DNA from: Ornithinibacillus sp. 4-3
Lineage (GTDB): Bacteria; Bacillota; Bacilli; Bacillales; Amphibacillaceae
Direction of reading: 5' to 3'
DNA: 64,000 nt
NCBI RefSeq assembly: GCF_040958695.1
Contig: NZ_CP162599.1
Span: forward strand, 778,001 to 842,000
Positions 44,951 through 53,022 of the stretch are shown piece after piece. The notes under the pieces were generated by a model, which was not told the DNA's origin, did no database searches, and worked only from the letters and a program-made list of their open reading frames with translations. The stretch's first letter is position 1, and each line of letters begins with the position of its first letter. Both the position numbers and the translations under genes were made by a program.

Positions 44951-44965
44951 TTATAATAATTATAA
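44951..44965 (-). promoter_or_regulatory. PerR box
   Basis: TTATAATAATTATAA is an exact match to the Bacillus PerR consensus TTATAATnATTATAA and stands 38 bp before the ATPase start. The DNA around is very AT-rich, so chance occurrence is not negligible, but the known PerR control of pfeT supports it. Confidence 0.75.
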
Positions 44966-45039
44966 TTATAGTTGATTTTATTTTTACTGTCTAGGATTAT
45001 ATGAAGAATAGTGATAAAAATCTTTTGAAATAATCTCAC

Positions 45040-45068
45040 TTGATAAATCGTAACGATTACGATATAGT
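45040..45068 (+). promoter_or_regulatory. Promoter with a Zur box filling its spacer
   Basis: TTGATA (45040-45045) and TATAGT (45063-45068) are 17 bases apart. The spacer contains TCGTAACGATTACGA (45048-45062), which differs from the Zur consensus TCGTAATnATTACGA in one base. A zinc-loaded Zur dimer would occlude this promoter. It drives the flavin reductase gene at 45119. Confidence 0.75.
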
Positions 45069-45118
45069 GGGTGAGGAATAATGAAAATTAGTTCTGTACA
45101 AAAAAGGAGGGAAATATT

Positions 45119-46015
45119 TTGTATTATGATTGCGCTGTGATTGGGGGAGGACCTGCTGGATTAAATGCTTCTCTCATTTTAGGAAGAGGGAGAAAAGAAG
45201 TTATTTTATTTGATAATGATGCACCACGTAATTCTGTAGCGCAGGAATCTCATAATTTTATTACGAGAGATGGGATCAAACCATCTGAGTTTAGAAACTT
45301 AGCTCATATAGATTTAAGAAAATACCCTACCATATCCATTCAAAAGAATCGGGTATTGGATATTATACAGGCTGATTCTACCTTCCAGATTAAAACAGAG
45401 GATGGCCGGAATTACAAAGTTACAACCATTATTCTGGCAGCAGGATTAAAAGATGTATTGCCTGAGATAGAGGGAATTCATGATGTTTATGGAACTAGCC
45501 TATTTCCTTGTCCTTTCTGTGATGGATGGGAGCTAAAAGATCTTCCATTGGTCTATATTGCTAATGGTGCACATGCCTTTCATGGTCTAAAAATGATTTC
45601 TAATTGGAGTGAGGACATCATTGTTTGCACAAATGGAAAAGCAAGCTTCAGTTCTGATGAAAAAGAAATATTAAAAGAGAAGCAAATCGAGATTATAGAA
45701 GATGTGATTTTAAGGTTAGAAGGGGAAAATGGACAATTAAAAACGATTCATTTTCAAAATGGTAAAGAACTTCATAGGGAAGTGGGATTTGTCTCTTATC
45801 AAATGAAGCAAGCTACACCTTTTGGTAAGCGTTTAGGGTTAGAGTTGAATGAAATGGGCGGAATTAAAACAGATTTATATGGACGTACAAGTATGAAGGG
45901 AATTTATGCAGCTGGAGATAATGCAAATGGTCCTCCACAGCTGATTATTGCAGCAGGTGAAGGAGCTAAAGCAGCAATAGGAGTAATTAGTGATTTCGTA
46001 GAAGAAGTATTTTAG
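45119..46015 (+). CDS. Thioredoxin-reductase-like FAD/NAD(P) oxidoreductase
   Basis: The 298-residue protein has the FAD motif GGGPAG (9-14), a redox-active pair CPFC (Cys131, Cys134) and the terminal FAD motif YAAGDNANGPPQ. This is the thioredoxin-reductase fold, though the NADPH region is degenerate, as in related Bacillus reductases of unknown partner. The TTG start lies behind GGAGGG. Its promoter carries a Zur box, and the genes downstream include zinc-independent S14 and a CobW GTPase, so it is probably induced by zinc starvation. A role in reducing thiols that normally bind zinc is a guess. Confidence 0.8.
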   Translation: MYYDCAVIGGGPAGLNASLILGRGRKEVILFDNDAPRNSVAQESHNFITRDGIKPSEFRNLAHIDLRKYPTISIQKNRVLDIIQADSTFQIKTEDGRNYKVTTIILAAGLKDVLPEIEGIHDVYGTSLFPCPFCDGWELKDLPLVYIANGAHAFHGLKMISNWSEDIIVCTNGKASFSSDEKEILKEKQIEIIEDVILRLEGENGQLKTIHFQNGKELHREVGFVSYQMKQATPFGKRLGLELNEMGGIKTDLYGRTSMKGIYAAGDNANGPPQLIIAAGEGAKAAIGVISDFVEEVF

Positions 46016-46043
46016 TAAGTATATAGAGAAAATAATAATTGAA

Positions 46044-46072
46044 AAAACCGCATAAATATGAGGTCTTTTTTT
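46044..46072 (+). terminator. Terminator of the reductase gene
   Basis: ACCGCAT and ATGAGGT form a seven-base stem with one mismatch, followed by eight T. Confidence 0.65.
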
Positions 46073-46083
46073 TATTCCTTAAA

Positions 46084-46098
46084 TCGTAATTATTACGT
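46084..46098 (+). promoter_or_regulatory. Second Zur box
   Basis: TCGTAATTATTACGT matches the Zur consensus TCGTAATnATTACGA in all but the last base. It follows the reductase terminator and lies 350 bp before rpsN, with no gene between. It may have served a gene now lost, or may govern read-through into rpsN. Confidence 0.7.
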
Positions 46099-46447
46099 TT
46101 TGTGTGGTGGAGAAAAAAGTAGTGAGTAAGAGTGCTACATAAATAAAGAGCATTTTTAAATATTAAATTGCAATATTTATAATTTCATTTATGGAAGCTT
46201 GACGAAAGAACGCCTAAAGAAGAATGGCAAAGTTTAAAAGGCGCATTTTTTAGAAGCAGAAGCTTTGATGGAATGATCTATTGCACTTCAAGAAATAAAA
46301 ATACAAGTTTGAAATAGAGTTACATTTTATGGAAATAGCAGAGAAGTCTGTCATTTTAGGAGACTTCTTCATTTCCTGATATTAATCATAATGACACCGA
46401 TTTATTCGCTGAAAATAAATAATCAATAATGAAGGGAGCAAGTTAAA
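46099..46447. other. Intergenic region with coding debris before rpsN
   Basis: A GGAG site at about 46110 is followed by a GTG frame of only six codons. At about 46190-46320 a plus-strand frame without start reads WKLDERTPKEEWQSLKG and then FFRSRSFDGMIYCTSRN to a stop, which looks like a gene remnant. A hairpin GAAGTCT/AGACTTC (46343-46367) may be its old terminator. I see no promoter directly before rpsN. Confidence 0.4.
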
Positions 46448-46717
46448 ATGGCTAAAAAATCAAAAATAGCTAAAGAGAAAAAACGTCAACAAATGGTTAA
46501 ACAATATGCAGAGCGAAGAAAAGAGCTGAAAGCAAAAGGGGATTACGAAGAATTGCGTAAATTACCAGTAGATTCTTCACCAACCCGCCTAAAAAATCGT
46601 TGTGAGATTACAGGGAGACCACATGGCTATCTACGAAAATTCAAGATGTCCCGTATTTCTTTTAGAGAATATGCTCACAAAGGACAAATACCCGGCGTGA
46701 GAAAAGCTAGCTGGTAA
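46448..46717 (+). CDS. rpsN: 30S ribosomal protein S14, zinc-independent paralogue
   Basis: The 89-residue protein is a complete bacterial S14 of the long type: [13 protein letters not shown] at the start and [22 protein letters not shown] at the end. It lacks the CxxC...CxxC zinc ribbon of the short S14; the only cysteine is in NRCEITGRP. This is the C-minus form (B. subtilis RpsN2/YhzA), made when zinc is scarce and belonging to the Zur regulon. GAAGGGAG precedes the ATG. A Zur box lies 350 bp upstream and a CobW GTPase gene follows, both fitting zinc control. Confidence 0.93.
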   Translation: MAKKSKIAKEKKRQQMVKQYAERRKELKAKGDYEELRKLPVDSSPTRLKNRCEITGRPHGYLRKFKMSRISFREYAHKGQIPGVRKASW

Positions 46718-46782
46718 TAGAATCTCCAGAAAATGAATACTTTTGGTAAAAATTTTTCTTTTATGGATAAGGAGGAAAAGCA

Positions 46783-47751
46783 TTGTCAATTGAAAAACCA
46801 ATTCCTGTAACTATTTTAACTGGTTTCTTAGGCGCTGGGAAAACGACATTGTTAAATAAATTACTACATGATATGTCAGATCAGAAGGTTGCTGTTATCA
46901 TCAATGAATTTGGTGATACATCCATTGACGGTCAACTGGTGATACCGACAAGAGAAGAAATCATCGAAATAAACAGTGGCTGTATTTGTTGTAATGTGCG
47001 AGGAGATTTAATCCATTTATTAGATAATTTGATCAAACAAGAGAAAAAATTGGATCGAGTAATCATTGAAACAACAGGCATGGCTAATCCTGCTCCAGTT
47101 ATTCAAACATTTTTAATGGATGAAAAAACGGCAGATTATTTTGAAATCGACAGTGTGATTACAATGGTCGATGCCCTGCATATAGGGCAACATTTACAAG
47201 AGGAGGAGCCGCAGCAGCAAATTGCGTTTGCAGATATTTTGCTTATCAATAAGGTAGATTTAATCACAGAAGCTGAAAAAATAAAGCTAGAAAAACAGCT
47301 GATTCAAATGAATCCAAATGCACAGCGATTCTATACCACTTATGGAGATGTTGATACTAAAGATTTAATCGGTCATAGATCGTTTGAACTGGATCATGTA
47401 TTAAATATTGATCCTAATTTGTTAACTGAAACACATCACCATCATCATAATCATGAAGTAACATCTTTTGTATTACAGGAGGATCGTCCGCTTGATTTAG
47501 ATAAAGTAAATAGGTGGTTTGCTTATTTAGTCCGTGTTAAAGGAGAAAGTTTATATCGCTACAAAGGTATCCTTAATATCAAACAATTGGAGCAAAAGGT
47601 AGCTTTTCAGGGAGTGCATATGTTGTTCGCAGGAACAGAAGAAGAGCTTTGGGGAAAAGAAGAGAAAAGGAAAAGCGAGGTCGTATTTATTGGGAAAAAC
47701 CTAGATCATGAGGAATTGAAAAAAGGCTTTCAAAAGTGCCTTGCTATATAA
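46783..47751 (+). CDS. CobW/COG0523-family GTPase, probable zinc metallochaperone
   Basis: The 322-residue protein has Walker A GFLGAGKTT (14-22), the metal motif CICC (Cys67, Cys69, Cys70), the guanine motif NKVD (156-159), a histidine cluster HHHHHNH (218-224) and a CobW C-terminal domain. These are the features of COG0523 proteins such as B. subtilis ZagA (YciC), which deliver zinc to client enzymes using GTP. TTG start behind AAGGAGG. It lies 65 bp after rpsN and is probably cotranscribed. Induction by zinc starvation is inferred from the neighbours. Confidence 0.88.
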   Translation: MSIEKPIPVTILTGFLGAGKTTLLNKLLHDMSDQKVAVIINEFGDTSIDGQLVIPTREEIIEINSGCICCNVRGDLIHLLDNLIKQEKKLDRVIIETTGMANPAPVIQTFLMDEKTADYFEIDSVITMVDALHIGQHLQEEEPQQQIAFADILLINKVDLITEAEKIKLEKQLIQMNPNAQRFYTTYGDVDTKDLIGHRSFELDHVLNIDPNLLTETHHHHHNHEVTSFVLQEDRPLDLDKVNRWFAYLVRVKGESLYRYKGILNIKQLEQKVAFQGVHMLFAGTEEELWGKEEKRKSEVVFIGKNLDHEELKKGFQKCLAI

Positions 47752-47804
47752 TTACTCCATTCATTTTTTATAAGAACTCTGATTTAAAAAGAGCCTGTTA
47801 TTTA

Positions 47805-47850
47805 GGAGCTATGCTGTCTTGCCTTCATGCAGCACATGCTCCATTTTTAT
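47805..47850 (+). terminator. Terminator-like hairpin after the CobW-type gene
   Basis: GGAGC with ATG and CTG pairs imperfectly with CAG, CAT and GCTCC, followed by ATTTTTAT. The stem has two small bulges. Confidence 0.5.
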
Positions 47851-48299
47851 TATTTCTAGTGATAGATAGCAAGCATTTAGAGCGGAATTTATATTATCGA
47901 TTTTAGCTGTTTAAATTATATGGATATGGGGAATAGGAAATTAGCTTGGTTTTAACTAACATGTTGTCAAATATTTGTTTTATGGTGTCTTTGCTAAATC
48001 TTGATTTAACAAGAGGCTCTCCCTCCCAGATTATGAGAGACATGCTTGTTTTTCTTTTCTGTCTAGCAGGATTAAGACTAGACATAATAAATACAAGATA
48101 TTGAACATGCTATTAGATTTCCATATGTATCACCTAGTAAAAAAATCGATTAATATCTTGGTACAGCTCTGCTTGCATCAAATCTTTCCATTGATTAGAA
48201 AAGTGAAAGAGGATTTTACCATATCACTTTTATTTCATGATTTTTGGAAAGAGTTTTTGTATTTCTATTTATTATTTATTAAATAAGGAGTGTAAGCAG
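47851..48299. other. Intergenic region before dcd
   Basis: About 450 bp with no supported gene. A 60-codon reverse frame at 47903-48085 has plausible composition (MSLIIWEGEPLVKSRFSKD) but no ribosome site and no recognised homology; it may be a remnant. Only an AAGGAG site for dcd is clear. Confidence 0.4.
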
Positions 48300-48848
48300 A
48301 TGATTTTATCGGGAAAAACAATTCAAGACCATGTAAATGACAATTTGATATCTATTACTCCGTTTCAAGAAATAAGTATTCAACCTGCTTCTGTTGATTT
48401 GCGTCTTGGTAAGGAATTTTTAATCGTTGATGATGTTTCTAGTCCTTATTTGTCTACTGAACAGCCTGCAAATTATCGGGAAATGGAAGTGACGGAGGAA
48501 GGGGTTATCATGATTCCTCCACAAACTTTTGTACTTGGAACTACATTAGAGCAAATTAGCTTACCTAATCAATTAACTGCTTTTGTAGAGGGTAGAAGTT
48601 CTATAGGAAGACTTGGTGTTTTTATTCAAAATGCAGGATGGATTGATCCAGGGTTCTCTGGGCAAATTACGCTAGAGTTATTTAACGCAAATCGTGTACC
48701 AGTAAAGCTAGAAGTAGGCATGCGTGTTTGCCAATTAGTTATTGCACAAGTGGATCAAGAAACAGAAGGATACCAAGGGAAATACTTATTTCAAAAAGGA
48801 ACTACACCAAGTAGAGTGTATTTGGATCCCGAAAAAAAGAAGCAATAA
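48300..48848 (+). CDS. dcd: dCTP deaminase
   Basis: The 182-residue protein starts [12 protein letters not shown] behind AAGGAG (an upstream in-frame ATG at 48237 has no site). It has [32 protein letters not shown] with the phosphate and catalytic residues, and [14 protein letters not shown] with the conserved glutamate of the deaminase/dUTPase trimer family. It converts dCTP to dUTP, or in bifunctional members directly to dUMP, for thymidylate synthesis. It stands alone, and a hairpin follows. The bifunctional form cannot be decided by eye. Confidence 0.9.
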   Translation: MILSGKTIQDHVNDNLISITPFQEISIQPASVDLRLGKEFLIVDDVSSPYLSTEQPANYREMEVTEEGVIMIPPQTFVLGTTLEQISLPNQLTAFVEGRSSIGRLGVFIQNAGWIDPGFSGQITLELFNANRVPVKLEVGMRVCQLVIAQVDQETEGYQGKYLFQKGTTPSRVYLDPEKKKQ

Positions 48849-49008
48849 ATAATTTTGAATGGATTTATAAAAATTATTTTTTGGACCACGCTGAATGCTA
48901 AAGATATTTCTTATATGTAATTAGAATTTTTTCTTGGTCAAAGGGAAAAATAAAATAATTCACTGGTGAAATAAGCTGGAAAAAGTAAAAGATTAATGAA
49001 AGTTTATT

Positions 49009-49052
49009 GGCTTTGTGCAAAATTATATAAAAATTTTAATTTGCGCAAAGCC
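49009..49052. terminator. Long hairpin after dcd
   Basis: GGCTTTGTGCAAA pairs with TTTGCGCAAAGCC (one wobble) with an AT-rich continuation. There is no T run, so it may be a structural element rather than a terminator. Confidence 0.5.
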
Positions 49053-49097
49053 TAGTAATAGAGCGAGTAATCAAATATGTTCAGCAGGCGAGAAACT

Positions 49098-49125
49098 TGA
49101 ATCGTCTTCTAGGTATGTTACAATG
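49098..49125 (+). promoter_or_regulatory. Promoter of the BCCT transporter gene
   Basis: TTGAAT (49098-49103) and TACAAT (49120-49125) are 16 bases apart and stand 55 bp before the ATG. No further operator is apparent. Confidence 0.55.
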
Positions 49126-49180
49126 GAAAACATGTTGTTAAAAATGAGAACAGATAAGAACAGAGAGGACATATTTTTTT

Positions 49181-50788
49181 ATGGATCAAAGTGACAAGAA
49201 ATTCTCAACGGTATTTACATATGCGGCATCTTTTGTTGGCATATTAGTGGTTTTAGGTGTAGTTTTTCCTGATCAATTTGGAGAAGTATCTGGAGCAATT
49301 GGGTCATGGATTACAGAACACTTCGGTTGGTATTATCTTACAGTTTTTACCTTCATTTTACTTTTCTGCATCTTCTTAGGACTTAGTCCAATTGGAAAAC
49401 TTAGACTAGGTCAACCTACAGATAGACCGGAATTTAAAACCGTATCATGGTTAGCTATGTTGTTCAGTGCAGGTATGGGAATTGGTTTGGTTTTCTATGG
49501 AACCCATGAACCTATTGCGCATTACTTAGCTCCACCTACTGCTGATCCGGAAACTACAGCAGCAGTGGTTGAAGCCATGCGTGCTTCTTTTCTTCATTAT
49601 GGATTACACCCTTGGGCGATTTACGCTATAGTTGGGCTTGCTTTAGCTTATGCGCAGTTTAGAAAAGGTGAAGTAGGTTTACTTTCTAAAACTTTACGAC
49701 CTATTTTTGGAGATAAAGTTGATGGAACCTTAGGAAATGTTGTTGATATTTTAGCTGTATTTGCGACAGTTATTGGAGTAGCTGTATCCTTAGGTGTTGG
49801 TACTATTCAAATTAATGGTGGACTGAACTATCTTTTTGGTCTTCCAGTTAATGGAATAGTTCAAGGAATCATTATTGCTGTTATTACTGCGCTATTTTTA
49901 TATAGTGCTTGGAGTGGATTAAGTAAAGGAATTCAATATTTAAGTAATTTAAATATGATTTTAGCCGGATTATTATTTACGGCTATTATGATTATTGGTC
50001 CAACCGTGTTAATCATGAATATAGCAACAAGTGCAACAGGAGATTATTTAACAACCTTCTTTTACACGAGTTTAGACCCTGCACCATTGAATGCGCAAAA
50101 GCATGAATGGTTGGAGAACTGGACGATTTATTATTGGGGTTGGTGGATGAGCTGGAGTCCTTTTGTAGGTATATTTATTGCTAGGGTATCAAAAGGGCGT
50201 ACCATTCGCGAATTCGTATTTGCTGTATTATTAGTTCCAACCGTTGTAGCTATCCTTTGGTTCAGTGCTTTCGGGATTACTGGAATTAGTACAGGAGTAG
50301 ATGCGCCAGAAATATTTAATTTACCACCTGAAACACAGTTATTTGGTGTCTTTAATGAGTTGCCATTTGGCTTTCTTTTATCTACATTTGCCGTGTTATT
50401 AATTATGTCGTTCTTTATTACATCTGCAGATTCTGCAACATTTGTTTTGGGAATGCAGACTTCATTTGGAAGATTAACCCCTGCAAATGCAATAAAAATT
50501 ATTTGGGGATTATCTTTAGCAGCTATTGCTTATGTATTATTATTAGCAGGTGGAGAAACAGGATTGAATGCTTTACAATCAGCAGCCATTATATCTGCAT
50601 TTCCATTTAGTATCGTAGTGATATTAATGGCTATAGCTTTCTACAAAGATGCGGACGCAGAGAGAAAAAGAGTATTTCCACCAAGGCAGCCGAGAACAAG
50701 AACACCAAAAGCGCCGAAGCCACCGAAGCCTAGAGCGCCAAAACCGCCAAAAGTATCTAGAAAATCAAGAAAACAAACTGAAGTATAA
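49181..50788 (+). CDS. BCCT-family carrier, glycine-betaine type
   Basis: The 535-residue protein has 12 hydrophobic helices, the glycine-rich GMGIGLVFYG (98-107) of the sodium site and the BCCT signature WTIYYWGWWMSWSPFVG (314-330), as in OpuD/BetP, which import betaine with sodium during osmotic stress. After the last helix (about residue 490) there is a tail of about 40 residues rich in P, K and R (PKPPKPRAPKPPK). Charged C-terminal tails sense osmotic state in BetP, so this tail may be regulatory. It is a single gene with its own promoter and terminator. The exact compatible solute is not certain. Confidence 0.9.
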   Translation: MDQSDKKFSTVFTYAASFVGILVVLGVVFPDQFGEVSGAIGSWITEHFGWYYLTVFTFILLFCIFLGLSPIGKLRLGQPTDRPEFKTVSWLAMLFSAGMGIGLVFYGTHEPIAHYLAPPTADPETTAAVVEAMRASFLHYGLHPWAIYAIVGLALAYAQFRKGEVGLLSKTLRPIFGDKVDGTLGNVVDILAVFATVIGVAVSLGVGTIQINGGLNYLFGLPVNGIVQGIIIAVITALFLYSAWSGLSKGIQYLSNLNMILAGLLFTAIMIIGPTVLIMNIATSATGDYLTTFFYTSLDPAPLNAQKHEWLENWTIYYWGWWMSWSPFVGIFIARVSKGRTIREFVFAVLLVPTVVAILWFSAFGITGISTGVDAPEIFNLPPETQLFGVFNELPFGFLLSTFAVLLIMSFFITSADSATFVLGMQTSFGRLTPANAIKIIWGLSLAAIAYVLLLAGGETGLNALQSAAIISAFPFSIVVILMAIAFYKDADAERKRVFPPRQPRTRTPKAPKPPKPRAPKPPKVSRKSRKQTEV

Positions 50789-50833
50789 AAAAAGCTTGAT
50801 ACCTTATCAAATGATAGGTATCAAGCTTTTTTA
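50789..50833 (+). terminator. Terminator of the BCCT gene
   Basis: AAAAGCTTGATACC and GGTATCAAGCTTTTTT form a 14-bp stem followed by T residues, directly after the stop. Confidence 0.9.
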
Positions 50834-50993
50834 TTGATTAAATTTTTTGCATAAAGAGATCTTAAAAAAATGCTGAAGAATATTAATATTTTCTGAAATA
50901 ATTGCGAAACTATTAATACTCATCAAATATTCAATTTGAAAATATAAAAGATGAATGGAAAGATATACCTTCAGAAAAGAAAGGGTGAAATTA

Positions 50994-52295
50994 TTGAAAA
51001 AAATAATTATGAAGTCGCGAATATTGCCTATGATATTCGCTCTATTAATTATATGGACACCAATGACAGTGCTAGCAGAGAAAAGGGAAAAGATAGAAAT
51101 TCATTATATTTCATTGGGTGATTCTTTGGCTGCGGGGCTATTATATGATGGAGAACACGGCGATGGTTATGTTGGTGATATTGTTAAGACTTTAATTACT
51201 AATGGATATCAGGTAAATATGGTCAATAAAGGCGTATCAGGTTTTACGTCATCAGAAGTTTTAGAGACATTACCAAATAATAAAGAGCTCTCTAAAGCAG
51301 ATATTGTCACAATCAGTGTTGGTGCAAATGATTTACTAAAAGCATTAGATATACCAAAATTTATCATGTTTAATTCAAAATATTTGAATGCAGCATCTAA
51401 TGAAAAAATGAAAAGAGAAATTAAAAATACTTTAGTAGAAGCGATTAAGGTAGCAGAAGGATCTTTAGATAAAGTATCCATAGATAAAATTGAAAGAAAA
51501 GTAATGGATCTTCTAGAAAAATATCCAGATTTATTATCTCCAAATATAAGCGCAGCACTACAATTGATTATAGATAATCTAGAAAACACGGAAGAAAATA
51601 TAGAAGCTGCAAAGTTAAAAATAGCTGAAACAAAAGGAAATCTTGAAGGAAATGGAGTAGATGATGTAGGCATATTAAAGGCCGCATTGATTAATCTGGA
51701 AGCTGCTTCAAGTAATATGCAGACAATCATTGAAATATTAAATATATCGGAAGAACTTAAAAATGAAGTAGAAGAACTTAAAAATATGGCTTCTCCTTTA
51801 AAAGCAGCTATAGATGATATAAAAGGTTTAGAAGATGATTTAAATAAATATTTGGAGCAAGTAGCAGAAATCGAGTATTTAATAAATAATGCACAAGAGG
51901 TACAGCAAATCATGTTGAATATTCCATCCACTATAGCAAATGTTGGTCAAAATCTTGAACAAACAATAGCTACTATCCAGCAAGCAAATCCAAATGTTCA
52001 TATTTATGTGTTAGGCTATTATAATGCATTACCTTATTTACCAGCAAATCTACAACAAATTATCCTGCCATTAATAAATGCTTTAAATCAAGAAATACAA
52101 GAAACTACAACTGCAACAGGATCAATGTTTGTACCTACTTTTGCATTCTTTGAAAAAAATTATGAGACATACCTTCCTAACAAATTTGATATTCATCCAA
52201 ATAATGAGGGATACCAAGTAATTGCAGGTGCATTTATGAGTAAGATAAGTCAAGCTTTCCCAGATATTACAGAACCTTCAACACCAGAACAGTAA
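50994..52295 (+). CDS. Secreted SGNH/GDSL hydrolase with long helical insertion
   Basis: The 433-residue protein has a signal peptide (hydrophobic to about residue 28, TVLAEK), block I GDSLAAG (42-48, nucleophile Ser44), block III GAND (about 108-111) and block V DIHPNNEGY (His near residue 403). Between blocks III and V lies a helical, coiled-coil-like insertion of about 200 residues (for example LENTEENIEAAKLKIAETK). The TTG at 50994 follows GAAAGGGTG; an upstream GTG or ATG has no site. SGNH enzymes act as esterases or deacylases on lipids or wall glycans, and this one should act outside the membrane. The insertion makes it nearly twice the usual length. Confidence 0.85.
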   Translation: MKKIIMKSRILPMIFALLIIWTPMTVLAEKREKIEIHYISLGDSLAAGLLYDGEHGDGYVGDIVKTLITNGYQVNMVNKGVSGFTSSEVLETLPNNKELSKADIVTISVGANDLLKALDIPKFIMFNSKYLNAASNEKMKREIKNTLVEAIKVAEGSLDKVSIDKIERKVMDLLEKYPDLLSPNISAALQLIIDNLENTEENIEAAKLKIAETKGNLEGNGVDDVGILKAALINLEAASSNMQTIIEILNISEELKNEVEELKNMASPLKAAIDDIKGLEDDLNKYLEQVAEIEYLINNAQEVQQIMLNIPSTIANVGQNLEQTIATIQQANPNVHIYVLGYYNALPYLPANLQQIILPLINALNQEIQETTTATGSMFVPTFAFFEKNYETYLPNKFDIHPNNEGYQVIAGAFMSKISQAFPDITEPSTPEQ

Positions 52296-52342
52296 TGCTA
52301 GCTGCTTTATTGAGGTTTAAAAGCGTAAAAAAAGCTTAGACT

Positions 52343-52381
52343 AACCCAGCTTGAAGAGATTTTTCTTCAAGCTGGGTTTTG
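52343..52381 (+). terminator. Terminator of the SGNH hydrolase gene
   Basis: AACCCAGCTTGAAGA and TCTTCAAGCTGGGTT form a 15-bp perfect stem with a short loop and are followed by TTTG. Confidence 0.9.
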
Positions 52382-52426
52382 TTGAAAAACGTATACATAC
52401 TGATCACAAGCTTTCCATATCAAGTC

Positions 52427-52804
52427 TTATGGAATAATAACTAGTGAAACAGTGCGCTCTCTGTTATCATCATTTTGCGATTCATCGTAATATTTTTTTA
52501 CTAAAGCATCAAGTTCTGACTGGAAATCTTCAAATTTAGATTCGTCTAAATTCAACTTTGCAATGGAGAAAGTGGATGTATCTTTATTTTCATCAAGCAT
52601 TTTATGATAACTTTGGTAGGACTGTAGGATGTACATGAAATAAAAAGTTATAAAATTTACCTTATCATGATAACTTGCTAGGTTCCACTCTGCCTCATCA
52701 ATTTTATATGTCTCCGTATTAATTGCGTATAATGATGTTAATTGTATATATAGACAATGTTTACGGGATATTACTGCTACTGATTTTAGAAATAGCGATA
52801 ATGC
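52427..52804 (-). pseudogene. C-terminal remnant of an ArsR-like/winged-helix regulator
   Basis: The reverse strand is open for about 125 codons, reading YKIDEAEWNLASYHDKVNF and then YILQSYQSYHKMLDEN to SLVIIP and stop. This has the look of the C-terminal dimer domain of winged-helix (ArsR-type) regulators. No start or ribosome site exists, and the DNA-binding half is missing; an in-frame TAA at 52805 bounds it. An internal ATG at 52636 lacks a site. I regard it as a truncated gene. Confidence 0.5.
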
Positions 52805-52858
52805 TTAGAATGATGAAGAAAATATCAAATAGTAACATGATGTTAAAATAAAATTATG

Positions 52859-52900
52859 TGGTTTTGAGAAGAAAAGAAAACTCAAAACCGCTATTTTTTA
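52859..52900 (+). terminator. Terminator-like hairpin upstream of the glycan locus
   Basis: GGTTTTGAG and CTCAAAACC form a nine-base stem followed by GCTATTTTTTA. It has no complete plus-strand gene before it, which suggests a lost gene, and it insulates the glycosyltransferase genes. Confidence 0.65.
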
Positions 52901-53022
52901 TTTTGAAAATGAGCTTTATAAAATCCCACTGAATAAAGTTTCATTTTATGATTCAAGCTCCCTTACTTTCACAGCTTTGTATTCATATACTACTATATCT
53001 TGTTTATTGGTGGTGTAGAGAT

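Noticed and set aside
47903..48085. 60-codon reverse frame between the CobW-type gene and dcd
   Set aside because: No ribosome site, promoter or recognised homology. Composition alone is not enough to call a gene.
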